Under the pieces are notes generated by a model that searched no databases, had not been told where the DNA came from, and saw only the letters and a list, made by a program, of their open reading frames with translations. Both the position numbers and the translations under genes were made by a program. DNA of 64,000 nt from Streptomyces sp. ST2-7A. Its GTDB lineage: Bacteria; Actinomycetota; Actinomycetes; Streptomycetales; Streptomycetaceae. This document shows positions 17,430 through 25,639 of this stretch, piece after piece; the stretch's first letter is position 1, and the number at the start of each line of letters is the position of its first letter. The DNA lies in assembly GCF_021390475.1 (NCBI RefSeq), contig NZ_JAJUWS010000032.1, positions 1 through 64,000 on the forward strand. Reading direction: 5' to 3'.

Positions 17430-18764
17430 GTGGTGACCAGCAAGAAGCGCCCCTCCGACCGGCGCATGTACGTCCTCGACACCAGTGTTCTGCTCGCCGA
17501 CCCGTCGGCCCTGACCCGCTTCGACGAGCACGAGGTGGTGCTCCCCGTCGTGGTGATCTCGGAGCTGGAGGCCAAGCGACATCACCCGGAACTGGGCTAC
17601 TTCGCCCGCCAGGTGCTGCGGCGGCTCGACGACCACCGCGTACGGCACGGCCGGCTGGACGAGCCGTTGCCCATCGGTGAACTGGGTGGAACCCTGCGGG
17701 TCGAGTTGAACCACTCGGATCCCACCATCCTCCCCCCCACCATGCTCAACGACCGGGGTCGGCTGGCCGACAACGACTCCCGGATCCTGGCGGTGGCCCG
17801 CAACCTCCAGGCCGAGGGGCACGACGTCACGGTCGTCTCCAAGGACCTGCCGCTGCGCATCAAGGCGTCGTCGGTGGGTCTGCGGGCGGAGGAGTACCGG
17901 GCCGAATTGGCGATCACCGAGTCCGGGTGGACCGGGATGACGGAGGTCACCCTGCCCGGCGACGCGGTGGACGAGCTCTTCGCGGCCGAGTACGCCCGCG
18001 ATCCCTCGGTGGAGGAACTGCCCGTGCACACCGGGCTGATGATCACCTCCGAGCGGGGGCGCGCGCTGGGGCGCGTGACCGCCGACGGGGGCATCCGGCT
18101 GGTGCGCGGGGACCGGGAGGCGTTCGGTATCCACGGCCGCAGCGCGGAGCAGCGGGTGGCGCTCGACCTGCTCTCCGACCCCGAGGTGGGCATCGTCTCG
18201 TTGGGCGGGCGCGCGGGAACCGGCAAGTCCGCGCTGGCGTTGTGCGCCGGCCTGGAGGCGGTCATGGAGCGCCGGGCGCACTCCAAGGTGATGGTCTTCC
18301 GACCGTTGTACGCGGTGGGGGGGCAGGACCTGGGTTACCTGCCGGGCTCCGAGGCCGAGAAGATGAGCCCTTGGGCGCAGGCGGTCTTCGACACCCTCTC
18401 GGCGGTGACCTCGCGCGAGGTGATCGAGGAGATCACAGCCCGGGGGATGCTCGAGGTGCTGCCGCTGACCCACATCCGGGGGCGTTCGCTGCACGACGCC
18501 TTCGTGATCGTGGACGAGGCGCAGTCATTGGAGCGGAATGTGCTGCTGACCGTGTTGTCCCGGATCGGTCAGGGCTCCCGGGTGGTGCTCACCCACGACG
18601 TGGCGCAGCGCGACAACCTACGGGTGGGGCGGTACGACGGGGTGGCGGCGGTGGTCGAGCGGCTGAAGGGGCATCCGCTCTTCGCGCACATCACGCTGAA
18701 CCGTTCGGAGCGCTCGCCGATCGCGGCACTGGTCACGGAGATGCTGGAGGAGGGGCCCATCTGA
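17430..18764 (+). CDS. phoH: PIN-PhoH fusion ATPase (PhoH2 family)
   Basis: This 444-aa protein joins an N-terminal PIN RNase-like domain (about 12-150; acidic residues in YVLDTSVLL at D17, in VISELEAK, and in LADNDSRI) to a C-terminal PhoH-type P-loop ATPase (about 240-440; Walker A GRAGTGKS with K266, Walker B VIVDEAQ). PhoH2 proteins are reported to unwind and cleave RNA. The role here is inferred from family. Two adjacent GTG codons (17430, 17433) could start translation. The first has a GAGGGGG site 11 nt upstream. Confidence 0.93.
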   Translation: MVTSKKRPSDRRMYVLDTSVLLADPSALTRFDEHEVVLPVVVISELEAKRHHPELGYFARQVLRRLDDHRVRHGRLDEPLPIGELGGTLRVELNHSDPTILPPTMLNDRGRLADNDSRILAVARNLQAEGHDVTVVSKDLPLRIKASSVGLRAEEYRAELAITESGWTGMTEVTLPGDAVDELFAAEYARDPSVEELPVHTGLMITSERGRALGRVTADGGIRLVRGDREAFGIHGRSAEQRVALDLLSDPEVGIVSLGGRAGTGKSALALCAGLEAVMERRAHSKVMVFRPLYAVGGQDLGYLPGSEAEKMSPWAQAVFDTLSAVTSREVIEEITARGMLEVLPLTHIRGRSLHDAFVIVDEAQSLERNVLLTVLSRIGQGSRVVLTHDVAQRDNLRVGRYDGVAAVVERLKGHPLFAHITLNRSERSPIAALVTEMLEEGPI

Positions 18765-18781
18765 CCCGTCCCCGAACCCCT

Positions 18782-18819
18782 CCCGGGGCCGGTCGCCGCC
18801 CGCGGTGGCCGGCCCCGGG
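18782..18819 (+). terminator. Hairpin terminator after phoH
   Basis: Perfect 11-bp arms (CCCGGGGCCGG and CCGGCCCCGGG) are separated by 16 nt and begin 18 nt after the phoH stop. Confidence 0.65.
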
Positions 18820-19073
18820 CCGTCTCCCGTGCCCGGCGGCGGTTCGGGTGCCGCCGGGGAGGGGCGAAAGAGTGACGGGGCGACGGGGGAGGGGAGGGTG
18901 GGGGAGGCGCGGGGCGGGAGGGGTCACCCAACCCCGACGAACAACACGGCGCGGTGGAGGGGCTGCGGCGGACATCGAGCGACGACCCCGGCCCGCCGGG
19001 TGCCGGAACCTCCGGAGTCGTGACGAGGGAGTCCCGGTGGGCTCCGACGAGTCGCCATCCGATTTCCCGTCAA

Positions 19074-19138
19074 TCACCCTTTTCGGGCGCTTTCATCGGA
19101 TCCGCGACCCGATGGGCGCGGAGGAGGGGAAAGGGTGA
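19074..19138 (+). promoter_or_regulatory. Nested stem-loop A upstream of the transglycosylase gene
   Basis: The outer arms TCACCCTTT (19074-19082) and AAAGGGTGA (19130-19138) enclose an inner pair, CATCGG and CCGATG. It is a candidate RNA fold or operator. Its function is unknown. Confidence 0.35.
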
Positions 19139-19327
19139 AAAGCAGATGGAAAAGGAGGGTCTGCATTCGTTCGATTTCTCGAGTGGGCGGAAGAGTAGCG
19201 CTCAATCGAGGAATTATCGCTCGGTTTCCGCAAGTTCATGTTCACAAACCGCGTGTGAGCTTTCCCACATGGTCACGGATTGCTTTCGGTATGGCGTCTC
19301 CGGCAGGGTGTGCCTCTGTCAGGCCCC

Positions 19328-19427
19328 GCATACGGCACCACCGCGGCGCCGAACCGATCCGCCGGCAGGTGGATCGGCCCCGGCTCGCGGCGCACACCTC
19401 ACAACTGAACAGGCGTCAGCCGTATGC
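19328..19427 (+). promoter_or_regulatory. Nested stem-loop B, possible structured 5' leader
   Basis: The outer arms GCATACGGC (19328-19336) and GCCGTATGC (19419-19427) enclose an inner perfect 7-bp hairpin, CCGATCC and GGATCGG. It lies 150-250 nt before the GTG of the transglycosylase gene. The ydaO (c-di-AMP) riboswitch that precedes many Streptomyces wall hydrolases was looked for and its hallmark motifs are absent. Confidence 0.4.
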
Positions 19428-19579
19428 CGCCCGAGTACCACGCGGGTTCCGATCGCCCTCGGGCGCCGGAACCGCACCGGGCCCGTGCCTCCGTCACCGG
19501 ACACCCGGAGGAGGCCCGCGTCAGGGGCACGATTGCGCCCGCGAGGTCACCCGCGTGGGCGCTGGTGGAAGGAAACCGT

Positions 19580-20335
19580 GTGAACCGGATGTCTGTCCGG
19601 GGCTTCGCAGTCGCGTCGGCCACCGCGGTGACCACCGTCGGCGCTGCCGTCGGTGTCGCCTCCGGGGACGAGCTCGGTGGCGTGGACACCCTGGAGGTCA
19701 TCGCGGCCGACTCCTCGGCCCTGACGGCCGACGCGTCGCTGCTGGTCGACATTCCCGCCGCGCCGCCCCATGCGCAGGTCGCCTCCCTGACCCGCCAGGC
19801 GGAGTTCCAGGGTGAGGTCGCCCGGTCCGCGACCAAGCAGGCCGCCGAGGAGGCGGCTCGGCTGAAGGCGGCGGAGGACGCCGCCGCGAAGCGCGAGGCC
19901 GCCGAGCGGGAGGCCCGCGAGAAGGCCGAGCGCGAGGCGAAGGAGAAGGCGGAGCGCGAGGCGAGGGAGGCCGCCGAAGCCGCGGAGGTGGCCGCCGCGA
20001 GTGCCCCGCAGGCCGCGGCCGCCGCGCCCGTGCAGGCCTCGTACACCAAGGCCGAGATCCAGGCGATGGCCATGGAGATCGTCGGCGCCGGTCAGTACCA
20101 GTGCTTCTCCAACATCATCGAACGCGAGTCGGGGTGGAACCACACCGCGACCAACCCCAGTTCGGGTGCCTACGGCCTGGTGCAGGCGTTGCCGGCGAGC
20201 AAGCTGGCCTCGGCCGGCGCCGACTGGCGCACCAACCCCGCCACCCAGATCAAATGGGGTCTGAACTACATGAACGAGCGCTACGGCAGCCCCTGTGGTG
20301 CCTGGGATTTCTGGCAGGCCAACCACTGGTACTGA
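19580..20335 (+). CDS. Secreted transglycosylase-like (SLT domain) cell-wall hydrolase
   Basis: The product has 251 aa: an N-terminal export signal (about 1-30), a long Ala/Glu/Lys/Arg coiled-coil segment (about 85-145) and a C-terminal lysozyme-like domain (about 158-251). The motif IIERESGWNHTATNPSSGAYGL carries the expected catalytic glutamate E183 and the SSGAYGL signature. The domain ends at the very C-terminus (WQANHWY), as in Streptomyces resuscitation/transglycosylase-type proteins. The GTG at 19580 has an AAGGA site 5 nt upstream. It is monocistronic, with a strong terminator behind it. Confidence 0.88.
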   Translation: MNRMSVRGFAVASATAVTTVGAAVGVASGDELGGVDTLEVIAADSSALTADASLLVDIPAAPPHAQVASLTRQAEFQGEVARSATKQAAEEAARLKAAEDAAAKREAAEREAREKAEREAKEKAEREAREAAEAAEVAAASAPQAAAAAPVQASYTKAEIQAMAMEIVGAGQYQCFSNIIERESGWNHTATNPSSGAYGLVQALPASKLASAGADWRTNPATQIKWGLNYMNERYGSPCGAWDFWQANHWY

Positions 20336-20404
20336 GCCGATGACGAGTCGGTACCGGGCGGCGGGCACACCGGCTGCCCGGACCGTCACCGCTTCGTGAT
20401 CAAC

Positions 20405-20447
20405 CCCGAGGGCCCCCGCGTCGTCCCACGACGCGGGGGCCCTCGGG
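20405..20447 (+). terminator. Very strong hairpin terminator
   Basis: A perfect 20-bp stem (20405-20424 and 20428-20447) with a 3-nt loop lies 70 bp after the transglycosylase stop. Confidence 0.85.
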
Positions 20448-20601
20448 AGTTCCGGCCGTGCCCACCCCCGTTCGGGGGATCGACAGGGTAACGTCGGACC
20501 CCCGGTTCCCGACGGTCGACCGCCGTGCGGGCGCGGAGGAGACGGATCAGGGGGAGTCCCGGAGCGGCCCGCGGCCTCCGGGGGGAAGAGGTGAGCGAGC
20601 G

Positions 20602-22197
20602 ATGTCCGCATTCGAGCGGCTGAGGTCAGGTCTGTCGCGGGTGGCCGACCGTTTCTTCACTTACCGTGACGCGGCCGAGCGCGAGCGCGAGCGACGTGAG
20701 CAGGAGGCGGCCCGTCGGGTGGAGGAGGACCCGCGGTCACCCGAGCGCACCACGGCGGGCGCGGGCGCGGAGGCAGCCGATCCGACGGCCGGCGGGGGCC
20801 ACGACGCGGCGGTGGCCGCCGAACGCCCGATGGTGGAGGGCGACGAGGACACCCGACCGACCCGGGCCCGCACCTCCGCCGCCAGTATCGCCGCCGCGCA
20901 CAAGGACGCCCGCGCCGACGTGGAGGCCGGGCACGTCCCGCCCACCGGGTACCACCCCGGCGCGAGTCCGGCCGCCGGCGGCGTGCCGAACCGGCCGACC
21001 CCGGCCGAGGCGCTGCCCTGGGGTCTTCGGGTGGCCTCCGAACTCGGCTGGCGGTTGCTGGTCATCGCGGCGACGGTGTGGATCCTCGTCCAGGTGATCG
21101 GCGCGATCAGTCTCCTGGTGATCTCCTTCGCGGCCGGTCTGTTGATCACCGCCCTGCTGCAACCCTTCACCGGGCGGCTCAAGCGGATGGGCCTGGGGCG
21201 CGGCGCGGCCACGGCGGTGACCTCCTTCACCGGGTTCGGCGTGATCGGCCTGGGCGGCTGGTTCGTGGTCTGGCAGGTGATGGAGAACGTCGAGGACCTG
21301 GTCGAGAGCGTCACCGAGGGCATCAACGAGCTGCGCGACTGGGTACTGGACAGTCCTTTCGGGGTCTCCGACGAGGACATGACCCAGGTGGTCGACAACG
21401 TCAACCAGTGGATCGGCGAGCACAGCGCCGAACTGACCACCGCCGGCCTCGAGGGTGCCAACTACGCGGTGCGCTTCTTCACCGGTGCCGGTGTGACCCT
21501 CTTCGTGGTGCTCTTCCTGCTCTACGACGGGCGCAACATCTGGTACTGGTTCCTGAAGTTCATCCCGGCCTCCGCCCGTCCGGCCGTCGCCGGCGCCGGG
21601 CCGCGCGCCTGGATCACCCTCACCGGTTACGTCCGGGGCACGCTGCTGGTGGCGCTCATCGACGCCATCGGTATCGGCCTGGGTCTGTACATCCTGCAGG
21701 TGCCGATGGCGGTGCCGCTGGCGGTGATCGTCTTCCTGACGGCCTTCGTGCCGATTCTGGGCGCCATCCTCTCCGGCGCGCTGGCCGTACTGGTGGCGCT
21801 GGTGACCGAGGGCTTCATCACCGCCGTGCTGGTGCTCGGAGTGGTGCTGCTGGTCCAGCAGATCGAGAGCCAGATCCTGCAACCCTTCATCCTGGGCCGC
21901 CTGGTCCGGGTGCACCCGCTGGCGGTGGTGCTGACGGTGACGGCGGGCACGCTGCTCGCGGGCATCCCCGGCGCCGTGGTGGCGGTCCCGCTGGTGGCGG
22001 TGCTCAACACGGTGGTGACCTATCTGAGCGCCTACCACGATCAGGTGGTGGTCCGCTCCGATCCCCGGCGCAGTGGCGCCACCATCGCGGCCCTGGCCCC
22101 CGGGTCGGAGTCGGGGGGGTCCGACGCTCCGGCCTCCGACCCCGGTGCGCGCCCCGGCTCCGACGACGACACCCGGGGGGACGGCCGCGGTTCCTGA
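20602..22197 (+). CDS. AI-2E family transporter-like membrane protein
   Basis: This 531-aa protein has a charged, disordered N-terminal region (1-130, Arg/Glu-rich) followed by the AI-2E/PerM fold (about 135-475) with about eight membrane helices, including LVIAATVWILVQVIGAISLLVI and the conserved PILGAILSG and IESQILQPFILG stretches, and a disordered Ser/Gly/Asp-rich tail. The family includes transporters and exporters of varied or unknown substrate. The AI-2 name should not be read as proof of autoinducer export. ATG 20602 has a GGAAGAGG site. Confidence 0.88.
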   Translation: MSAFERLRSGLSRVADRFFTYRDAAERERERREQEAARRVEEDPRSPERTTAGAGAEAADPTAGGGHDAAVAAERPMVEGDEDTRPTRARTSAASIAAAHKDARADVEAGHVPPTGYHPGASPAAGGVPNRPTPAEALPWGLRVASELGWRLLVIAATVWILVQVIGAISLLVISFAAGLLITALLQPFTGRLKRMGLGRGAATAVTSFTGFGVIGLGGWFVVWQVMENVEDLVESVTEGINELRDWVLDSPFGVSDEDMTQVVDNVNQWIGEHSAELTTAGLEGANYAVRFFTGAGVTLFVVLFLLYDGRNIWYWFLKFIPASARPAVAGAGPRAWITLTGYVRGTLLVALIDAIGIGLGLYILQVPMAVPLAVIVFLTAFVPILGAILSGALAVLVALVTEGFITAVLVLGVVLLVQQIESQILQPFILGRLVRVHPLAVVLTVTAGTLLAGIPGAVVAVPLVAVLNTVVTYLSAYHDQVVVRSDPRRSGATIAALAPGSESGGSDAPASDPGARPGSDDDTRGDGRGS

Positions 22198-22327
22198 CCC
22201 GCGGTCCCGGGAACCTCCCCGACGAGCCGGCGGCCCGCCCCGGCCGACGCCCCTCCGGCGCCGGTCGGAGCGGGCCGTTCGCCGTACGGGTCCCGGCCGG
22301 CACCTCTCCGGCGCCGACCGCGTCGGC

Positions 22328-24160
22328 TCAGTCCGGCGTCCCGGCCCATCCCGCGCGCGGCGGGTGGCGCTCCTCCAGCAGGGTCCGCAGCCGTCGGGTG
22401 TCGGACGCGGTCCACCCCTCGGGCTCGACGATCGCCGCCCAGGCGTCCACGGGGTTGGCGCCGTACCGGTGGCCGTGCGGGGCGGGGGCCCCGTAGGAGA
22501 CGGCCATGTCCACGGTGGTCTGCCAGAAGGTGACGAAGGGGAACCAGTCGATGGCCCCGGTGACATCGGGTCCCAGTGGTTCGTTCATCCATTCCGGGCG
22601 GCGGAACAGCAGGTCGGGGGACCACCACACGACCGGGTCCGAGGCGTTCTGCAGGTAGATCACCCGGGGGTGGGCCCAGTCGGCGCCGCCGCGGGCCAGG
22701 TCGGTCTCCGGGAACTGGGCGAACCGCACGTGCTCGCCCCCCCTCCAGACGGGCCGCCACACGGGGCTGTCGGGGTCCCGGTCGTCGGTGAGTCCGCCGT
22801 GGATGGGGGAGGCGTCGGGCGGGCCGACCAGCAGCCCGCCGTCCATCCGGTCCACCAGGTCGTCGATGTCGGTGAAGGCAGCCTCGATCGCCTGCACCCC
22901 CATGCTCTCGCCGCTCACCAGGAGCAGCGGTCGGGTGTCCTCCGGTTGGCGGGACCAGCGCTCGTGCACCGCGTCCACCAGCGCCCGGGTGGAGTCCCCG
23001 GCCTCCTGTTGATCCACCACGAACGACATCCAGCTCGGCAGGTGGGAGTACTGCACGGCCACCACCGCGCTGTCACCGCCGGTCATGTACTCCAGTGCCT
23101 CCACGGTGGTGGGGTTGATCCAGCCGGTGCCCGTGGTGCCGGCGATCAGCAGCACCGAGCGGTCGAAGGCCCCGGTGCGCTCCAGTTCCCGCACCGCCAG
23201 TTCCGCGCCCTCCCGGTGGGTCTCGTGGGCGGCGCGCCCGACGTAGACGCGCACCGGCTGAAGGGCCGGGGCGCCGGTGAGGGCGGAGATCTCCCGGGCC
23301 GAGAGGACGGTTCCGGTGAAGGTGCGGCCCTTGTTGCCCAGCCGCTCCCAGGAGACGAGTGAGTCGGGGCTGCCGGAGACCAGAGGCGAGTACGGGCGCA
23401 GCACGCCGGGGTCGGTACTCGCGTCCTTGGTCGCGGCGATTCGCTCGGCGACGGTCAGTACGCCGCGTTCGAAGACCAGGTCCCGGCCGGTGAAGACGAC
23501 CAGCAGGCTGCTGAGGAGCACGGCCAGCGCCACCGCCACGGGGCCGGGCACGAAACGGTGCAGGACCTCGATCAGCAGCCGGGTGCCCAGGCGGATGCCG
23601 CGCGCGACCGTCAGCAGGGCCAGTGCCACGGCCAGACTGATCAGCGCGATCATCAGCGAGTGCCAGGTGAGGGCGGGGGGCAGTGCCTGCAGCCGGCGCA
23701 GTTCGCGCTGCATGTCGGCGCTGCGCGACAGCAGGAAGATCACCAGCGGCGGGGTCAGCAGGTGGAAGCCGAGCCAGCAGCGGGCCCGGACGGTCTCGTC
23801 GGGGCGCCAGGGGGCCAGCCTGCGGTACAGCGTGGCGAGGAGGGCGCCGAGGCCGTACCCGATCGCGGCGGTGATGCCACCGATCACGCCCTGCAGGTAC
23901 CACGGACGCGGGACCAGCGAGGGGGTCAGCGAGAGCCAGAAGAAGGAGAGGGCGACCAGGCAGGCGAAGAGGTCGGGCCAGCGCCGGACCAGCCATCGGG
24001 GGTCACCGCGGTCGACCAGCGGGCGACGCAGGACTCGCAGGGCGGTGCGCCGGGCCCGGGAGGGCCATCGGGAGTCGGGGCCGACGCGGTCGCCGAAGGG
24101 GACGTTCGGGCTCGGTGCGGGACCCGATCCCGGGCCCGCTCCGCCTGCGGTGTACAGCAT
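22328..24160 (-). CDS. Membrane-anchored alpha/beta hydrolase (Abhydrolase_9 type)
   Basis: This 610-aa protein has about five N-terminal membrane segments (about 65-240), matching the N-terminal domain that accompanies this family, then a large alpha/beta hydrolase domain (about 270-600). The nucleophile elbow is SGESMG with S419. The family is widespread in actinobacteria and its substrate is unknown. It is read leftward, with the padR operon divergent at 24435. The 22198-22327 gap to the convergent AI-2E gene is GC-rich and has no certain terminator. Confidence 0.85.
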   Translation of the reverse strand: MLYTAGGAGPGSGPAPSPNVPFGDRVGPDSRWPSRARRTALRVLRRPLVDRGDPRWLVRRWPDLFACLVALSFFWLSLTPSLVPRPWYLQGVIGGITAAIGYGLGALLATLYRRLAPWRPDETVRARCWLGFHLLTPPLVIFLLSRSADMQRELRRLQALPPALTWHSLMIALISLAVALALLTVARGIRLGTRLLIEVLHRFVPGPVAVALAVLLSSLLVVFTGRDLVFERGVLTVAERIAATKDASTDPGVLRPYSPLVSGSPDSLVSWERLGNKGRTFTGTVLSAREISALTGAPALQPVRVYVGRAAHETHREGAELAVRELERTGAFDRSVLLIAGTTGTGWINPTTVEALEYMTGGDSAVVAVQYSHLPSWMSFVVDQQEAGDSTRALVDAVHERWSRQPEDTRPLLLVSGESMGVQAIEAAFTDIDDLVDRMDGGLLVGPPDASPIHGGLTDDRDPDSPVWRPVWRGGEHVRFAQFPETDLARGGADWAHPRVIYLQNASDPVVWWSPDLLFRRPEWMNEPLGPDVTGAIDWFPFVTFWQTTVDMAVSYGAPAPHGHRYGANPVDAWAAIVEPEGWTASDTRRLRTLLEERHPPRAGWAGTPD

Positions 24161-24407
24161 CGCTCCCTCCCCCGTTCCCGTGCCACCGGCGGGTGTGTCC
24201 TCGTGGTGCCCGGGTGGTGGCCCGGGGGCGGCGGCAACTCACGCTAGGGGATCGGACGCCGTCCGGGGGCCGGACGTTGCTCCGGGGCCGGATTGTGACC
24301 AGCCGTCCACCGGACGGCCCCGCGTGCCGGCGCGCGGTGGAGGCGCGAACGGCGTGCGGGCGGGGCGGGATCGGCGCGGGGGTACCCACCTCGACTACAC
24401 ACCCCAT

Positions 24408-24427
24408 GTATACGTGATGTGTATAGT
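24408..24427 (+). promoter_or_regulatory. padR promoter with overlapping operator, leaderless
   Basis: TATAGT (24422-24427) is a good -10 hexamer. It ends 7 nt before the padR ATG, so transcription would begin at or next to the start codon. A short inverted repeat, TATAC-N7-GTATA, overlaps it. That is consistent with autorepression by PadR, although the exact PadR consensus is not seen. Confidence 0.6.
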
Positions 24428-24434
24428 GGCTCGC

Positions 24435-24962
24435 ATGTCCATCAGTCACACGTTGCTCGGCCTGCTGGAAAGCGGCCCCAGCCACGGATACGACCTGAAG
24501 CGGGCCTTCGACGCCCGCTTCGGTCACGACAAGCCCCTCCACTACGGGCAGGTCTACTCGACCATGTCCCGCCTACTGAAGAACGGCCTCGTCGAGGTCG
24601 ACGGCGTCGAGGCCGGTGAGGGTCCCGATCGCAAGCGGTACGCCATCACCGACGCCGGCGTCACCGATGTCGCCGAGTGGCTCGACCGGCCCGAGAAGCC
24701 CGAGCCCTACCTGCGCAGCACCCTGTACACCAAGGTCGTGCTGGCGCTGCTCACCCGGCGCGACGCCGCCGCCCTGTTGGACACCCAGCGCGCGGAGCAC
24801 CTGCGGCTGATGCGTGAACTGACCCGCCGCAAGTCCGGCGGCGACCTGGCCGACCAGCTCATCTGCGACCACGCGCTGTTCCACCTGGAGGCGGACCTGC
24901 GGTGGCTGGAACTCACCGCCGCCCGCCTCGACCGACTCGCCGCGGAGGTGGCCCGACCGTGA
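24435..24962 (+). CDS. PadR family transcriptional regulator
   Basis: This 175-aa repressor has an N-terminal winged helix-turn-helix (about 1-85; LLGLLESGPSHGYDLKRAF and the wing with RKRYAITDAG) and a C-terminal helical dimerisation region (about 95-170). PadR regulators often control linked ABC efflux pumps, and this one is translationally coupled to an ABC ATPase: its TGA is overlapped by that gene's GTG. The start ATG 24435 sits 7 nt after the -10 box. Confidence 0.93.
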   Translation: MSISHTLLGLLESGPSHGYDLKRAFDARFGHDKPLHYGQVYSTMSRLLKNGLVEVDGVEAGEGPDRKRYAITDAGVTDVAEWLDRPEKPEPYLRSTLYTKVVLALLTRRDAAALLDTQRAEHLRLMRELTRRKSGGDLADQLICDHALFHLEADLRWLELTAARLDRLAAEVARP

Positions 24963-25639
24963 CCACCGCCCTGCTCACCGCCACCGGTCTGCACAAGACC
25001 TACGGCGCCACCCCCGCCCTGGCCGGCGCCGACTTCTCGGTGTCCGCCGGCGAGATCGTCGCCATCATGGGGCCCTCGGGCTCCGGCAAGTCCACCCTGC
25101 TGCACTGCCTGGCCGGGATCGTCCCGCCGGACTCCGGCAGCGTCCGTTTCGACGGCCGCGAGTTGTCCGAGCTCTCCGACGCCGGACGCAGCGCCCTGCG
25201 CCGCTCCGCCTTCGGTTTCGTCTTCCAGTTCGGCCACCTGGTGCCCGAGCTGACCTGTCGGGAGAACGTCGCCCTCCCACTGCGCCTCAACGGCGTGCGC
25301 CGCCGCGAGGCCGAGCGCCGCGCCGACGAGTGGCTGGAGCGCCTGGAGGTGGACAACGTGGCCGACCACCGGCCCGGTACCGTCTCCGGCGGCCAGGGGC
25401 AGCGGGTCGCCGTGGCCCGGGCCCTGGTCGGCCGCCCGCGCGTGCTCTTCGCCGACGAACCCACCGGTGCCCTGGACTCCCTCAACGGCGAACGGGTGAT
25501 GGAGCTGTTCACCGAGGCCGCCCGCACCACCGGCGCGGCCATCGTGCTGGTCACCCACGAATCCCGGGTGGCCGCCTGGTCCGACCGCGAGATCGTCGTG
25601 CGCGACGGCATCGCCCGGGACCCGGTGGGTGTCGCGTGA
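24959..25639 (+). CDS. ABC transporter ATP-binding protein (MacB/LolD type)
   Basis: This 226-aa ATPase has Walker A GPSGSGKST (K44), a Q-loop (FVFQFGHLVPELT), the signature VSGGQGQRVAVARAL and Walker B VLFADEPTGALDS. The DEPTGALD form is typical of MacB/LolD/FtsE-like transporters paired with FtsX permeases. It overlaps both neighbours by GTGA junctions, so the three genes form one coupled operon. Export of a drug, peptide or lipid is likely, but the substrate is unknown. Confidence 0.93.
   Translation: MTTALLTATGLHKTYGATPALAGADFSVSAGEIVAIMGPSGSGKSTLLHCLAGIVPPDSGSVRFDGRELSELSDAGRSALRRSAFGFVFQFGHLVPELTCRENVALPLRLNGVRRREAERRADEWLERLEVDNVADHRPGTVSGGQGQRVAVARALVGRPRVLFADEPTGALDSLNGERVMELFTEAARTTGAAIVLVTHESRVAAWSDREIVVRDGIARDPVGVA

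Larger units (their letters stand above)
18765..19579. other. Long structured non-coding region before the transglycosylase gene (815 bp)
   Basis: After the phoH terminator the base composition becomes distinctly more AT-rich (about 19130-19290), unlike any other gap nearby. Two nested inverted-repeat systems are visible, at 19074-19138 and 19328-19427. No coding frame is convincing. The promoter and leader of the next gene must lie here. Confidence 0.55.

Noticed and set aside
19140..19580. ydaO (c-di-AMP) riboswitch before the transglycosylase gene
   Set aside because: The conserved GGGGAACC, GGGGTGAATC and GCTAACCTCGTAGGC-type motifs are not present.
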